Of a stretch of DNA of 49,922 bases, positions 35,321 through 42,741 are shown piece after piece. Both the position numbers and the translations under genes were made by a program. Numbering within the stretch: the first letter of the stretch is position 1; each line of letters opens with the position of its first letter. Source of the stretch: a bacterium (GTDB lineage: Bacteria; Fidelibacterota; Marinisomatia; Marinisomatales; TCS55); contig SGYN01000010.1 in NCBI GenBank assembly GCA_004321715.1, positions 1 through 49,922 of the forward strand, in the 5' to 3' direction. The notes beneath the pieces were generated by a model. The model saw nothing but the letters and a program-made list of their open reading frames with translations, had not been told where the DNA came from and searched no databases.

Positions 35321-36399
35321 GGTAGAACCCATCTTGCAGATACTGCAACATGATCTGATTCGAGTTCAGCTTCTTGATGTGTTCTTTCTGACCGAGCTAC
35401 CCATTCTGTATTTGTAAATAAATAATCTAATTTCCTGTTCCATTCATACCTTTCATCATTCGAATTGTGCGTGCGCGTGTGCGTGAAATACATGTTTTCA
35501 TTCTGCAAATAATCTAATAACGACACCGCGGGGGTGTACGTGTTATATAATGGGCTGATCCAGGTTGTCTCATTGCTAAAATCACAGCCTTCATCGTTTT
35601 CTGGCAATTCATCTGGACAGCGATCTTCATCGCAATAATTGTTTTTTGACGCACCCGGCGGTAGTTCGTTTAAATCTCCGCCCGCAACAAATAATTCTCC
35701 TTCGACATCTATTTTATCCAATACATCCTTGAATTCAAGAAATTGTTTTTGCTTTGTATCATCATTAGAAAAAGCAGATGCATGAATACCTATAGCCCAA
35801 AATGGATTTCCTGGATAATTGACAACTGCTTTCAATACATTTCTTCGCACATAAAATGCTTTTGTTAAAGCATCTTGATCTCCGCGTAGAGACAGCTGAA
35901 TTCGTTCTGCTTCACTTAAAGGCCATTTGGAAAGTATTGCGTTCCCTGTATTTACTCGACCCAAACCATCGCTTGGGACAAATTGAACCTCCCACATGGA
36001 TCCATATACGCCATAATTCATGGATGTATGATCCAATAACCACTGAACCTGATCAATATACGCAGACCGCTTGGAATCGATGTCTACCTCTTGTAATAGC
36101 AAAATGTCCGCATCCATCTCTGCAATTTGAAATGCAAGCATTTCCAATCCGTTTTTAATTGTTTCATCATCGAACAACACCAAGTCCCCACAAGAGTCTC
36201 CAAACCAATTCGCGCGCCCAATTCCAAAGCGGATATTCCATGTGACCACAGTTAGTGTGTCTTTATTTGGAGGAGTGACTAATGTTTTTGCGGTGTACTT
36301 TTTTGGACTTTCTATATTAGAAAACTCTGTTACTAATGGATCACAGCTTCCCAGTACAAAAACACACAATGAATACAGTGTGACATATTTATAGTTCAT
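35317..36399 (-). CDS. Endonuclease/exonuclease/phosphatase-family lipoprotein
   Basis: A 360-residue lipoprotein (signal ending VLGSC, Cys19) with the EEP/DNase I-like fold. The active-site blocks are present in order: VVTWNIRFGI (Asn), ADILLLQEVD (metal Glu), GIHASAF, AGGDLNELPP (Asp/Asn) and the final ESDHVAVSARW (Asp-His). Family members cut DNA or RNA phosphodiesters or hydrolyse phosphoesters or sphingolipids, so the substrate is open. An insertion around residues 250-290 is rich in Cys, Asp and Glu (NYCDEDRCPDE) and may bind metal or form disulfides. It starts 4 bases after the DUF1028 gene and overlaps the next gene by 4. Confidence 0.85.
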   Translation of the reverse strand: MNYKYVTLYSLCVFVLGSCDPLVTEFSNIESPKKYTAKTLVTPPNKDTLTVVTWNIRFGIGRANWFGDSCGDLVLFDDETIKNGLEMLAFQIAEMDADILLLQEVDIDSKRSAYIDQVQWLLDHTSMNYGVYGSMWEVQFVPSDGLGRVNTGNAILSKWPLSEAERIQLSLRGDQDALTKAFYVRRNVLKAVVNYPGNPFWAIGIHASAFSNDDTKQKQFLEFKDVLDKIDVEGELFVAGGDLNELPPGASKNNYCDEDRCPDELPENDEGCDFSNETTWISPLYNTYTPAVSLLDYLQNENMYFTHTRTHNSNDERYEWNRKLDYLFTNTEWVARSERTHQEAELESDHVAVSARWVLP

Positions 36400-36403
36400 G
36401 ATC

Positions 36404-37372
36404 TTATTGATTTAATATCTGGTTTACCATTTGCAGATCATCTTTTAAAAATCCTGACTCTACAATTCTTGGGATTAATTCTCGTAAGCTTTCATTTTTA
36501 CTAAATACATCCTTAAATATTGGTAGCGCTTTTTCTAACTCCCCTGTTTGAGCCAATGTTACTGCTGTCCAAAAAGGTAATTCTGGATTTTCAGGGTATA
36601 GATTTGCAGCCAATGAATATTCCTGTAACGCCAGGGCCATTTCATCTTTTTCCATATACTCATCCCCTTTTTGAGCATGGTGGTATGCCTTGCTAATGTT
36701 GAGTAAGCGCCGCAGTTCTCCTAGCGGATCCTTGTGATCACCAATTTGTATATCCACAACCCTATCTTTCCATGCATTACCCGTTGGAGCGCCGCTTACC
36801 ACCAACAAAGCCGCAGATTGTTTCCCACGCAAATCTCCACCTTCTTGTTCTGCTGCTTCTAAAGCTATTAACATTCGTTCCGCAAGATCTCCTTTGGCGT
36901 TTTCAAATGCTGTGGCCATTGCGTTTGTTACTGTCGGTTTTTCCATAATATTGGCTTGCACAGAATAATGTTTTCCAACCTTATGCCCAGCATAACGAAT
37001 ACAGCGAGAGCCTGTATGTGCGCCCACATTTCCCTTGGCATCTACCATTCCTATCTGACGAACGTTTGCACCGCTATCTTTTGATAACAATGATTGTAAT
37101 GCTTCGTTTGCAGGAACTCCATCTTCCATAAGAGCAAGCCCTTTGGGTCCATATGATGGCTCAGCAATTGACTGCGTTGCAACTGCCCCTACTCCTGCCT
37201 TTGCCCAAGGAACTACAGTGCCAACGGAAAACCAATGGCTTTGTACGGCTACGCCCAACTCGCCCGTTGTTTCATCGTACGCTACAATAGAATAAGTGGC
37301 TATTGGCCTTGTGGGTTTATCAGCAAAAAGATAGGATGATACAATAAGAAGGGTTAAAAATTTTAGAAGCAT
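36404..37372 (-). CDS. DUF1028 Ntn-hydrolase-fold exported protein with TPR-like tail
   Basis: A 322-residue protein with a signal peptide (MLLKFLTLLIVSSYLFADK) and a DUF1028 domain (about 22-225): RPIATYSIVAYDETTGELGVAVQSHWFSVG, WAKAGVGAVATQSIAEPSYGPKGL, GSRCIRYAGH, and GGDLRGKQSAALLV. The fold is related to N-terminal-nucleophile hydrolases; some relatives are linked to amide hydrolysis, but the activity here is not established. The last ~90 residues form two TPR-like helical pairs. It begins 5 bases after the stop of the GspK-like gene, so it belongs to the same transcription unit as the pseudopilins. Confidence 0.87.
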   Translation of the reverse strand: MLLKFLTLLIVSSYLFADKPTRPIATYSIVAYDETTGELGVAVQSHWFSVGTVVPWAKAGVGAVATQSIAEPSYGPKGLALMEDGVPANEALQSLLSKDSGANVRQIGMVDAKGNVGAHTGSRCIRYAGHKVGKHYSVQANIMEKPTVTNAMATAFENAKGDLAERMLIALEAAEQEGGDLRGKQSAALLVVSGAPTGNAWKDRVVDIQIGDHKDPLGELRRLLNISKAYHHAQKGDEYMEKDEMALALQEYSLAANLYPENPELPFWTAVTLAQTGELEKALPIFKDVFSKNESLRELIPRIVESGFLKDDLQMVNQILNQ

Positions 37373-37377
37373 ATTTT

Positions 37378-38490
37378 CTAATATCCGGTGTATGCGGCTC
37401 CGGTAATAGTAGAGGAAAAACTATTCCCAGATCCATCGTCGCCTGTGTTGTCAAAACTCCAGTATGCCACCAAATTCGTTGACATATTTGTCGCAATATC
37501 AAATGCTTTCCCTTGAATATAAAGAGTTTGAATTTGAGCCAAGCTTAAAACAGATTTCCAAATAGCAACTTCATCCAGACCCCCTGCATAATTTTCCGAT
37601 TTTGTATTCCCTGCATCAATATCTGTACCTAAAAACCATGATTCTCCATCTGCCGCAGATTTGAACCAGCTATTGTCTGGGTTATCTGTCCCTAATAACA
37701 CGCCATTTAAATACATAGTTCCGACTCCCAAATTTGGGTTTGCCGCTGATCGGGTATAAACCACATGATGCCAACTATCAGCGCTAAGGGCTGTTGCAAA
37801 ATCTTTCTCGTTTGGGTTTGGGTGCCAAATCCGTAAGAATCCACTTGCTTTTAATAATCCAATGATAATGGCGCGATCATTGTTGCAGTCACCTGCATCT
37901 GTGCAATTGTTTGCTGCAATGATAACTCCAAAATCTTCATTCATATTACTGTAATCAGGTTTTACCCAAAATGAAATGGAAAAATCTGCTTGGGCTCCAC
38001 CATCCACATATGTTATTGCATCTGTATCATCATCTACTTCCATTTCCATTTTGGCATTAATGTTACCAATATCTACATAGTCCCCTACTCCTCCATCAAA
38101 AAAAAGCGCATATTCTGTAGAACTTCCCAATGTATATTTTATTTTTCTTACTCCATCGGCAACAGATCCTGTACTTGTTATTATGTTTGTTCTATTCACT
38201 CCATTAAATTTATCAACGCTTGTTTCACCAAGAACGGAAATTAATCCATTGCTTAAAGAGTATGTATTCGTTCCTGCGGCTATGCCTGCAAATCGACTTG
38301 TTGCTGCAACTTCAATACCAGAATAGGATAGCCAGTAGGATTGTTTCCCTGCCATTACCTGTCCCTGAACCTGCAATAAATCAGTTACCCTATTACCCAT
38401 AAAGCTTACTGCAAGGCTAATTGCCACCAACACTCCTAAAGCAAATAAACCTATAAAAACTCCTTCCTGTGCTTTATTTCTAACTACCAT
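37378..38490 (-). CDS. GspK/PilX-like pseudopilin with C-terminal LamG domain
   Basis: A 370-residue protein whose first 45 residues are a pilin-type helix with prepilin-like cleavage after Gly10 (QEG/VFIGLFALG). The mature chain lacks the Glu5 of most pilins, a GspK/PilX trait. A short beta region (about 50-125) precedes a LamG/concanavalin-like domain at 127-370 (ADFSISFWVKPD, WHHVVYTR, GLDEVAIWKSVLS, NLVAYWSFDNTGDD). The GspK alpha-domain appears to be replaced by this domain. It is last in a gene row G-H-I-J-K and overlaps the GspJ-like gene by 1 base (TAATG). By analogy with type II secretion it would cap the pseudopilus tip. Confidence 0.78.
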   Translation of the reverse strand: MVVRNKAQEGVFIGLFALGVLVAISLAVSFMGNRVTDLLQVQGQVMAGKQSYWLSYSGIEVAATSRFAGIAAGTNTYSLSNGLISVLGETSVDKFNGVNRTNIITSTGSVADGVRKIKYTLGSSTEYALFFDGGVGDYVDIGNINAKMEMEVDDDTDAITYVDGGAQADFSISFWVKPDYSNMNEDFGVIIAANNCTDAGDCNNDRAIIIGLLKASGFLRIWHPNPNEKDFATALSADSWHHVVYTRSAANPNLGVGTMYLNGVLLGTDNPDNSWFKSAADGESWFLGTDIDAGNTKSENYAGGLDEVAIWKSVLSLAQIQTLYIQGKAFDIATNMSTNLVAYWSFDNTGDDGSGNSFSSTITGAAYTGY

Positions 38491-39059
38491 TACAAATCCA
38501 ACTGGTTGTTATCAATTGTTGCATACGTTGTGTATTTGTAAAAGCTTTCTCCTCTGAGCAAATAAAAAGTGAGCTCTACCCCATGTACATCAGCAGCATT
38601 TGGTGAACCGCCTAGATCGCTATTATTTTTATCTTTATATGTAAACTTGCTGATATAATTAACTGCGCTTATTGTTGTGTCTTTAACTACCCTTTGGATC
38701 AACAAGCCAGATGCTCCGGCATCTTTACTGCACTTTATTGTTCGAGTTCCATTATCAATAGCATATTCATACACGCTTCCATTAAAAGAACTAGTGAACC
38801 TCAAGTTATTTGCACTAAGGTTTCCATTAGAAAAGGATGATACTCCATTAATATCTTTAATAAATTTTCGTTGAGCATAATTGGCTTCCATATTTGCCAG
38901 AACCGCCATATTGGTAAACGCCACGTTCATTAAAGACCCTCTTACAATCACAGATATTCCAGGAACTAAAATGGAAACCAACACCATTGCGGCAATCATT
39001 TCAATCATAGTGAATCCGCTAGAATTGAATCGTTTTTTTATTATTTCTCTAATTCCCAT
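38490..39059 (-). CDS. GspJ/PilW-like minor pseudopilin
   Basis: A 189-residue prepilin with the type III signal NSSGFTMIEMIAAMVLVSIL: cleavage after Gly15, methylated Phe16 and Glu20 at mature position 5. A small beta-rich domain follows (EYAIDNGTRTIKCS, GVELTFYLLRGE). In T2SS the GspI-J-K trio forms the pseudopilus tip, and this gene sits between the two LamG-bearing members. It overlaps both neighbours (11 bases with the GspI-like gene, 1 with the GspK-like gene). Without LamG it is the only conventional member of the tip set. Confidence 0.8.
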   Translation of the reverse strand: MGIREIIKKRFNSSGFTMIEMIAAMVLVSILVPGISVIVRGSLMNVAFTNMAVLANMEANYAQRKFIKDINGVSSFSNGNLSANNLRFTSSFNGSVYEYAIDNGTRTIKCSKDAGASGLLIQRVVKDTTISAVNYISKFTYKDKNNSDLGGSPNAADVHGVELTFYLLRGESFYKYTTYATIDNNQLDL

Positions 39060-40176
39060 ATGGCGCCGATGTTACAGTATACCCCTGTGATGCTTTTGAA
39101 GATTTAATCGCGTTTAGCTCAGTAGAATCCGTAGAACCAGGCAGTCCAACTTTCACGGTTATCTGTTTATAATCTGTCGGTGTAGCTGAATCATCAAATA
39201 TATATGGTGATCCACTTGTATTCAGTGAAACATATTTCACATAAACACGCCCTCCAATGCCAGTAAAATTATCGTTTCCAGCATCTAGGTCTGTATAATT
39301 TCCATCTACAAAACTAAGTGTATGAAAATCATCTACATCATTATTACCAGACCATGTGGTTTCTCCTTCGCGGCCTAGTGTGATGGACCAACTAGCAGAT
39401 TCATTTGTCCAAGATGCCCCCCCAGAAATAGCCCCATGAACACTACTGCTACTATAATCATAAATAACTGATGCTGATCTATTATCCATTTTATAATACA
39501 GTTTCAGATTTGTATCGCTAAAAGGATTTGAAATGCTTTTGGCGTGGTGCGTTAAAATTTCAGATGCAGTGCGAACATCATTCCATAAGCGCACCTCATC
39601 AATCTTCCCATCAAAATATACGGGTGATTCTCCTTCTACTCTTCCAATATCCATATCTGTAACATTAATTCCTGTTGCGCTAGTAATTGCAATATGATAC
39701 CAAGAATCTATTGATCCAATTGTACGTTCGCCGGCAACTCCATTAACATAATACGTAGGTGAATCAATATTATTTACCGTTACTTCTCCATTAACTATCT
39801 TGATAAAGTCTGTCCCATTCAAATCGAGCACATGATCTGTTCGTGAAGTAATATCATCTGCCTCGACCCAAAAGGATATTGTTTGGATTCCTGCGGTGAC
39901 ATTTCCAACGCTAACCTGTCCATCTACTCCATCAAAATCTATTGCGGAATCACCCGCTTCGTTCCCTCTAGCATCAAAGTTTTGCGACATCACTCTTTCC
40001 ATTATTGCATGATTCAAATTGCTTGCTCTTGTCATGGCAACGGCTCGAACGGCAACTCTGCTAATGCCACTGAATGCTCGTGTTAACTCAATAAAACCAA
40101 TAGCAAGTACGACGGTTGCTAATAGAATCTCTACGATTGCAAACCCGCGATAATATTTTGATTTAATTATGCGCAT
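39049..40176 (-). CDS. GspI/PilV-like minor pseudopilin with inserted LamG domain
   Basis: A 375-residue prepilin: MRIIKSKYYRGFAIVEILLA has cleavage after Gly11, Phe at +1 and Glu at +5. Residues ~76-258 are a LamG-like jelly roll (SAIDFDGVDGQVSVGN, ISFWVEADD, SWYHIAITS, FDGKIDEVRLWND, LKLYYKMDN). They are inserted between the pilin helix and a normal GspI/PilV-type tail (DVDDFHTLSF, GRVYVKYVSL, DYKQITVKVGLPG). I take ATG 40176, with GGGA nine bases upstream. An earlier in-frame start would add fourteen residues and put an unusually long tail before the prepilin signal. It overlaps the GspH-like gene by 14 bases. Confidence 0.78.
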   Translation of the reverse strand: MRIIKSKYYRGFAIVEILLATVVLAIGFIELTRAFSGISRVAVRAVAMTRASNLNHAIMERVMSQNFDARGNEAGDSAIDFDGVDGQVSVGNVTAGIQTISFWVEADDITSRTDHVLDLNGTDFIKIVNGEVTVNNIDSPTYYVNGVAGERTIGSIDSWYHIAITSATGINVTDMDIGRVEGESPVYFDGKIDEVRLWNDVRTASEILTHHAKSISNPFSDTNLKLYYKMDNRSASVIYDYSSSSVHGAISGGASWTNESASWSITLGREGETTWSGNNDVDDFHTLSFVDGNYTDLDAGNDNFTGIGGRVYVKYVSLNTSGSPYIFDDSATPTDYKQITVKVGLPGSTDSTELNAIKSSKASQGYTVTSAPYGN

Positions 40177-40618
40177 ATATATATCCCGTTGGCGTAACAA
40201 TTGTAATTGTGCGCTCATTTGTATTAATTGTTATTGTTTTTGTTGCTGTTGGTTCTCCAAGTATATTGAACTCCAGATCGGTTCCTACATCCGAAGCGGT
40301 AAAATCAACGAAGCTTGGCATTGTATACACATTGCTATCTTCATCAGGTATAATAAGCGGGTCTTTTGCTGCTTTATATTTTAGAGTGTATGAATTTGCA
40401 TCTGTATCTATGCTAAGATAAAAATTTTCATTGGCTTCCATACAATAATCACGCGCCCAGCGCAGGTTGTTTACCATCTGTAATATTTGTTCATTTACCT
40501 TCAGCCACTCATTATAATTTCTGTATCCTGTAATAAGTGAAGACGCCAAAATGGATGCTATCACCATTGTCGCAAGCAACTCAATTAATGTAAACCCTTT
40601 TGAAAGTTTTTTAATCAT
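40163..40618 (-). CDS. GspH/FimT-like minor pseudopilin
   Basis: A 151-residue prepilin with MIKKLSKGFTLIELLATMVI: cleavage after Gly8, Phe9 and Glu13. The globular part (WARDYCMEANENFYLSIDTDANSYTLKY, GTDLEFNILGEPTATKTITI, RTITIVTPTGYIYAHN) matches the GspH/FimT beta-domain pattern. Its ATG at 40618 directly follows the T-run of the terminator that closes the major pseudopilin gene, so there is no normal ribosome-binding site between them. It is the first of the minor pseudopilins H-I-J-K and overlaps the next gene by 14 bases. Confidence 0.82.
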   Translation of the reverse strand: MIKKLSKGFTLIELLATMVIASILASSLITGYRNYNEWLKVNEQILQMVNNLRWARDYCMEANENFYLSIDTDANSYTLKYKAAKDPLIIPDEDSNVYTMPSFVDFTASDVGTDLEFNILGEPTATKTITINTNERTITIVTPTGYIYAHN

Positions 40619-40649
40619 AAAAAAAAACGCCGAAGAACTTCGGCGTTTT
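40619..40649 (-). terminator. Intrinsic terminator between major pseudopilin and minor pseudopilin genes
   Basis: A near-perfect 13-bp inverted repeat (40622-40634 with 40637-40649; core CGCCGAAG/CTTCGGCG) with a tiny loop and, on the minus strand, eight T (40626-40619). It is 24 bases beyond the GspG-like stop codon (40674). The ATG of the GspH-like gene (40618) begins on the next base after the T-run. It probably limits transcription of the minor pseudopilins relative to the major one. Confidence 0.9.
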
Positions 40650-40673
40650 TACAATCACTTAATATTAAAAGTA

Positions 40674-41399
40674 TTAATTTGGTGCATAATGCGTTTTTAG
40701 ATCTGTTATGATATGCTCGTTGCCAGCTGTCGGCTCTCCGTCTGCACCTATCGTCCCATTAAATACTAAATCAATATCCGTACCATTAGCATCTCCATTT
40801 CTCCAAGCAGCCATTACGTAACCATCAAGCTCTCTTCCCCTATCATCTCCTTTAGGACTTGTTTTTGGTGAATAGTAAATCCAATAAATATCTTCTAAGC
40901 TTGCAGAAGCGCCACCTACTGATGATGGATCTAATTGAGTTGTTCCATTTCCGCCTCCCCAAGTAATGGCAGAACCTGGTTTTCCATGTGGATGATACAT
41001 AAATAAAACAGCATGTGTAGCTGCATCAGTTCCTTCTGTGCTATTATCATACACATTATCCTTTTGGAATGAGGACCATTGGTCTGAATCATAATCTCCA
41101 ACCCATGTTTTTAAATAATAATCTTCCTCTTGCATTGCAGCTAAAGAAGGGCAACCTTCACATGCAGCACCTGGCTCTGGATATGTTTCTAAATAGTCTC
41201 CAGACATTGCGGCTTTCGTTGCTTGAGCTGTTACTTCATTTTTTATTAGTCCATACATATTGCGAACATTTGATTCGTAAGCTCCTCGTGTCATTGTTGT
41301 AAGCCTTGGAACAATTACTGCAGCTAAGATACCTAAAATAACCATAACCGCTATTAATTCAATCAATGTAAAACCTGATTGTGACGTTTTATTCTTCAT
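40674..41399 (-). CDS. gspG: Major pseudopilin/pilin, GspG-like
   Basis: A 241-residue prepilin: TSQSGFTLIELIAVMVILGI with cleavage after Gly9, Phe10 and Glu14, followed by a long amphipathic helix (YGLIKNEVTAQATKAAM) and a C-terminal globular domain rich in Gly/Asp. Being longer than a classical GspG (~145), it may have an added surface module. A possible disulfide pair (CEGC) lies at residues ~75-78. It has its own promoter-like sequence and GAGG Shine-Dalgarno upstream and is followed by a strong terminator, consistent with being the abundant fibre subunit. It is first in the G-H-I-J-K row. Confidence 0.85.
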   Translation of the reverse strand: MKNKTSQSGFTLIELIAVMVILGILAAVIVPRLTTMTRGAYESNVRNMYGLIKNEVTAQATKAAMSGDYLETYPEPGAACEGCPSLAAMQEEDYYLKTWVGDYDSDQWSSFQKDNVYDNSTEGTDAATHAVLFMYHPHGKPGSAITWGGGNGTTQLDPSSVGGASASLEDIYWIYYSPKTSPKGDDRGRELDGYVMAAWRNGDANGTDIDLVFNGTIGADGEPTAGNEHIITDLKTHYAPN

Positions 41400-41451
41400 A
41401 TTTAAACCTCATATTATTGGTTCGTAATTCTAACTTAAAATAATTTCAGAA

Positions 41452-41481
41452 AATATATTGCAACCCTTAAGTATATGGCAA
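41452..41481 (-). promoter_or_regulatory. Putative promoter of the major pseudopilin gene
   Basis: On the minus strand TTGCCA (41481-41476) and TATATT (41457-41452) are 18 bases apart, about 52 bases before the ATG at 41399. It is the only sizeable intergenic gap (41400-41511) within the secretion locus. It would allow separate, stronger expression of the fibre subunit. Confidence 0.45.
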
Positions 41482-41511
41482 GTAAATTATTTTTTAAGTT
41501 AATTAATATTT

Positions 41512-42741
41512 CTACATCATATTGGTCATATTTTCGATCATTGGAAGAAATACTGCTAATACAAAAATCGCAACAAACCCTGTGATCACCAATGTTAAAA
41601 CAGGTTCCATTGCCCCCATCACGCCTTCCATCTTATCTTCCATATCAGATGTAAAATACTGTGCCACCCCATCTAGCATTTCACTTAGCGCACCTGTTTT
41701 CTCACCAATACTTATCAAGCTAGTAGCCATAGCCGGCATATAATCGCTTTGCAATGCAACGCTAAGCTGTGTTCCTTGCAACACATCTTTTTTAGCCTTA
41801 GCTAGTGATTTTTCAAACACCTTATTATCTACTGTTTCTCCGGCAATGGATAATGCATCTACCACCTGCACACCGCTGGAAACAAGAACATTGAGCATCT
41901 GAGAAAAACGAGCTGTTACGCTGGAGCGTACCATAGAGCCAAATTTAGGGATGTTTAATTTTAATAGGTCAAAATTATAAGCTCCGCCATCTGTTGCAAC
42001 ATAATATTTAATTAATGTTATTAATGCTCCCATAGCAACAAAAAACATTAATCCATACTGGCTTGCAAAGTCGCTGACACCTAGCATAATTCTTGTAGGC
42101 AGTGGCAGCTCCCCCATCCCGCTAAATAACGTCTTCGCCATTTTAGGCAATACAAATGCAACCTGCACATATCCAGCAATAAACAATGCTCCAACAACAA
42201 ACATTGGATAGCGCAATGCCTTTTTTACTTTTGCTCTTTGCTCCATGTCGCGTTCCGTAAAATCACGTATTTGTGCAAGTATTTGAGGCAAGGTTCCACT
42301 TGCTTCACCTGCAGCTACCATCTTAACATAAAAATTGCTAAATACTTTGCTTTGCTCACCTAAAGCTACAGATAATTGCGCTCCCTGCGTTACGCGACTT
42401 TTTAAGGTTCCTACAACTTTTCTTAAATTTTCAGAAACCGCTGCTTCCTCTAATGCGTTTAACGCATCTAGCATGGGTATGCCCGTGTTTAACAACATCT
42501 CTAACTGGCGGGTAAACATACTCAAATCCTTAGGTACTAGTGCTTTCGCTTTAACCTCTCGCCCTAAAAGCTGGTTTATATCCATATCAAGACTAAGGTT
42601 TAGGCCAGGTTTTTTGGCAGAGATTAGTCTTTCACCGCTTCTATCAATAATTTGATAAAGCTCGCCCATTGATTTAGCGGCAATACTGCGCTCTGTTAGC
42701 GTTCCGCTTCTATCAACTAATTTGCATGCATAATTTGGCAT
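41512..42741 (-). CDS. gspF: Inner-membrane platform protein GspF/PilC
   Basis: A 409-residue polytopic platform protein of type II secretion/type IV pilus machines, which couples the motor ATPase to subunit assembly. Two repeated T2SSF domains are present: LSMFTRQLEMLLNTGIPMLDAL (about 75-195) and FSQMLNVLVSSGVQVVDALSIA (about 275-400), with the typical membrane helices near 170, 220 and 380. EASGTLPQILAQ and GEKTGALSEML match the conserved GE..G.L motif in each half. Its ATG overlaps the ATPase gene stop by 1 base. The cognate partner is the upstream GspE/PilB. Confidence 0.94.
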   Translation of the reverse strand: MPNYACKLVDRSGTLTERSIAAKSMGELYQIIDRSGERLISAKKPGLNLSLDMDINQLLGREVKAKALVPKDLSMFTRQLEMLLNTGIPMLDALNALEEAAVSENLRKVVGTLKSRVTQGAQLSVALGEQSKVFSNFYVKMVAAGEASGTLPQILAQIRDFTERDMEQRAKVKKALRYPMFVVGALFIAGYVQVAFVLPKMAKTLFSGMGELPLPTRIMLGVSDFASQYGLMFFVAMGALITLIKYYVATDGGAYNFDLLKLNIPKFGSMVRSSVTARFSQMLNVLVSSGVQVVDALSIAGETVDNKVFEKSLAKAKKDVLQGTQLSVALQSDYMPAMATSLISIGEKTGALSEMLDGVAQYFTSDMEDKMEGVMGAMEPVLTLVITGFVAIFVLAVFLPMIENMTNMM

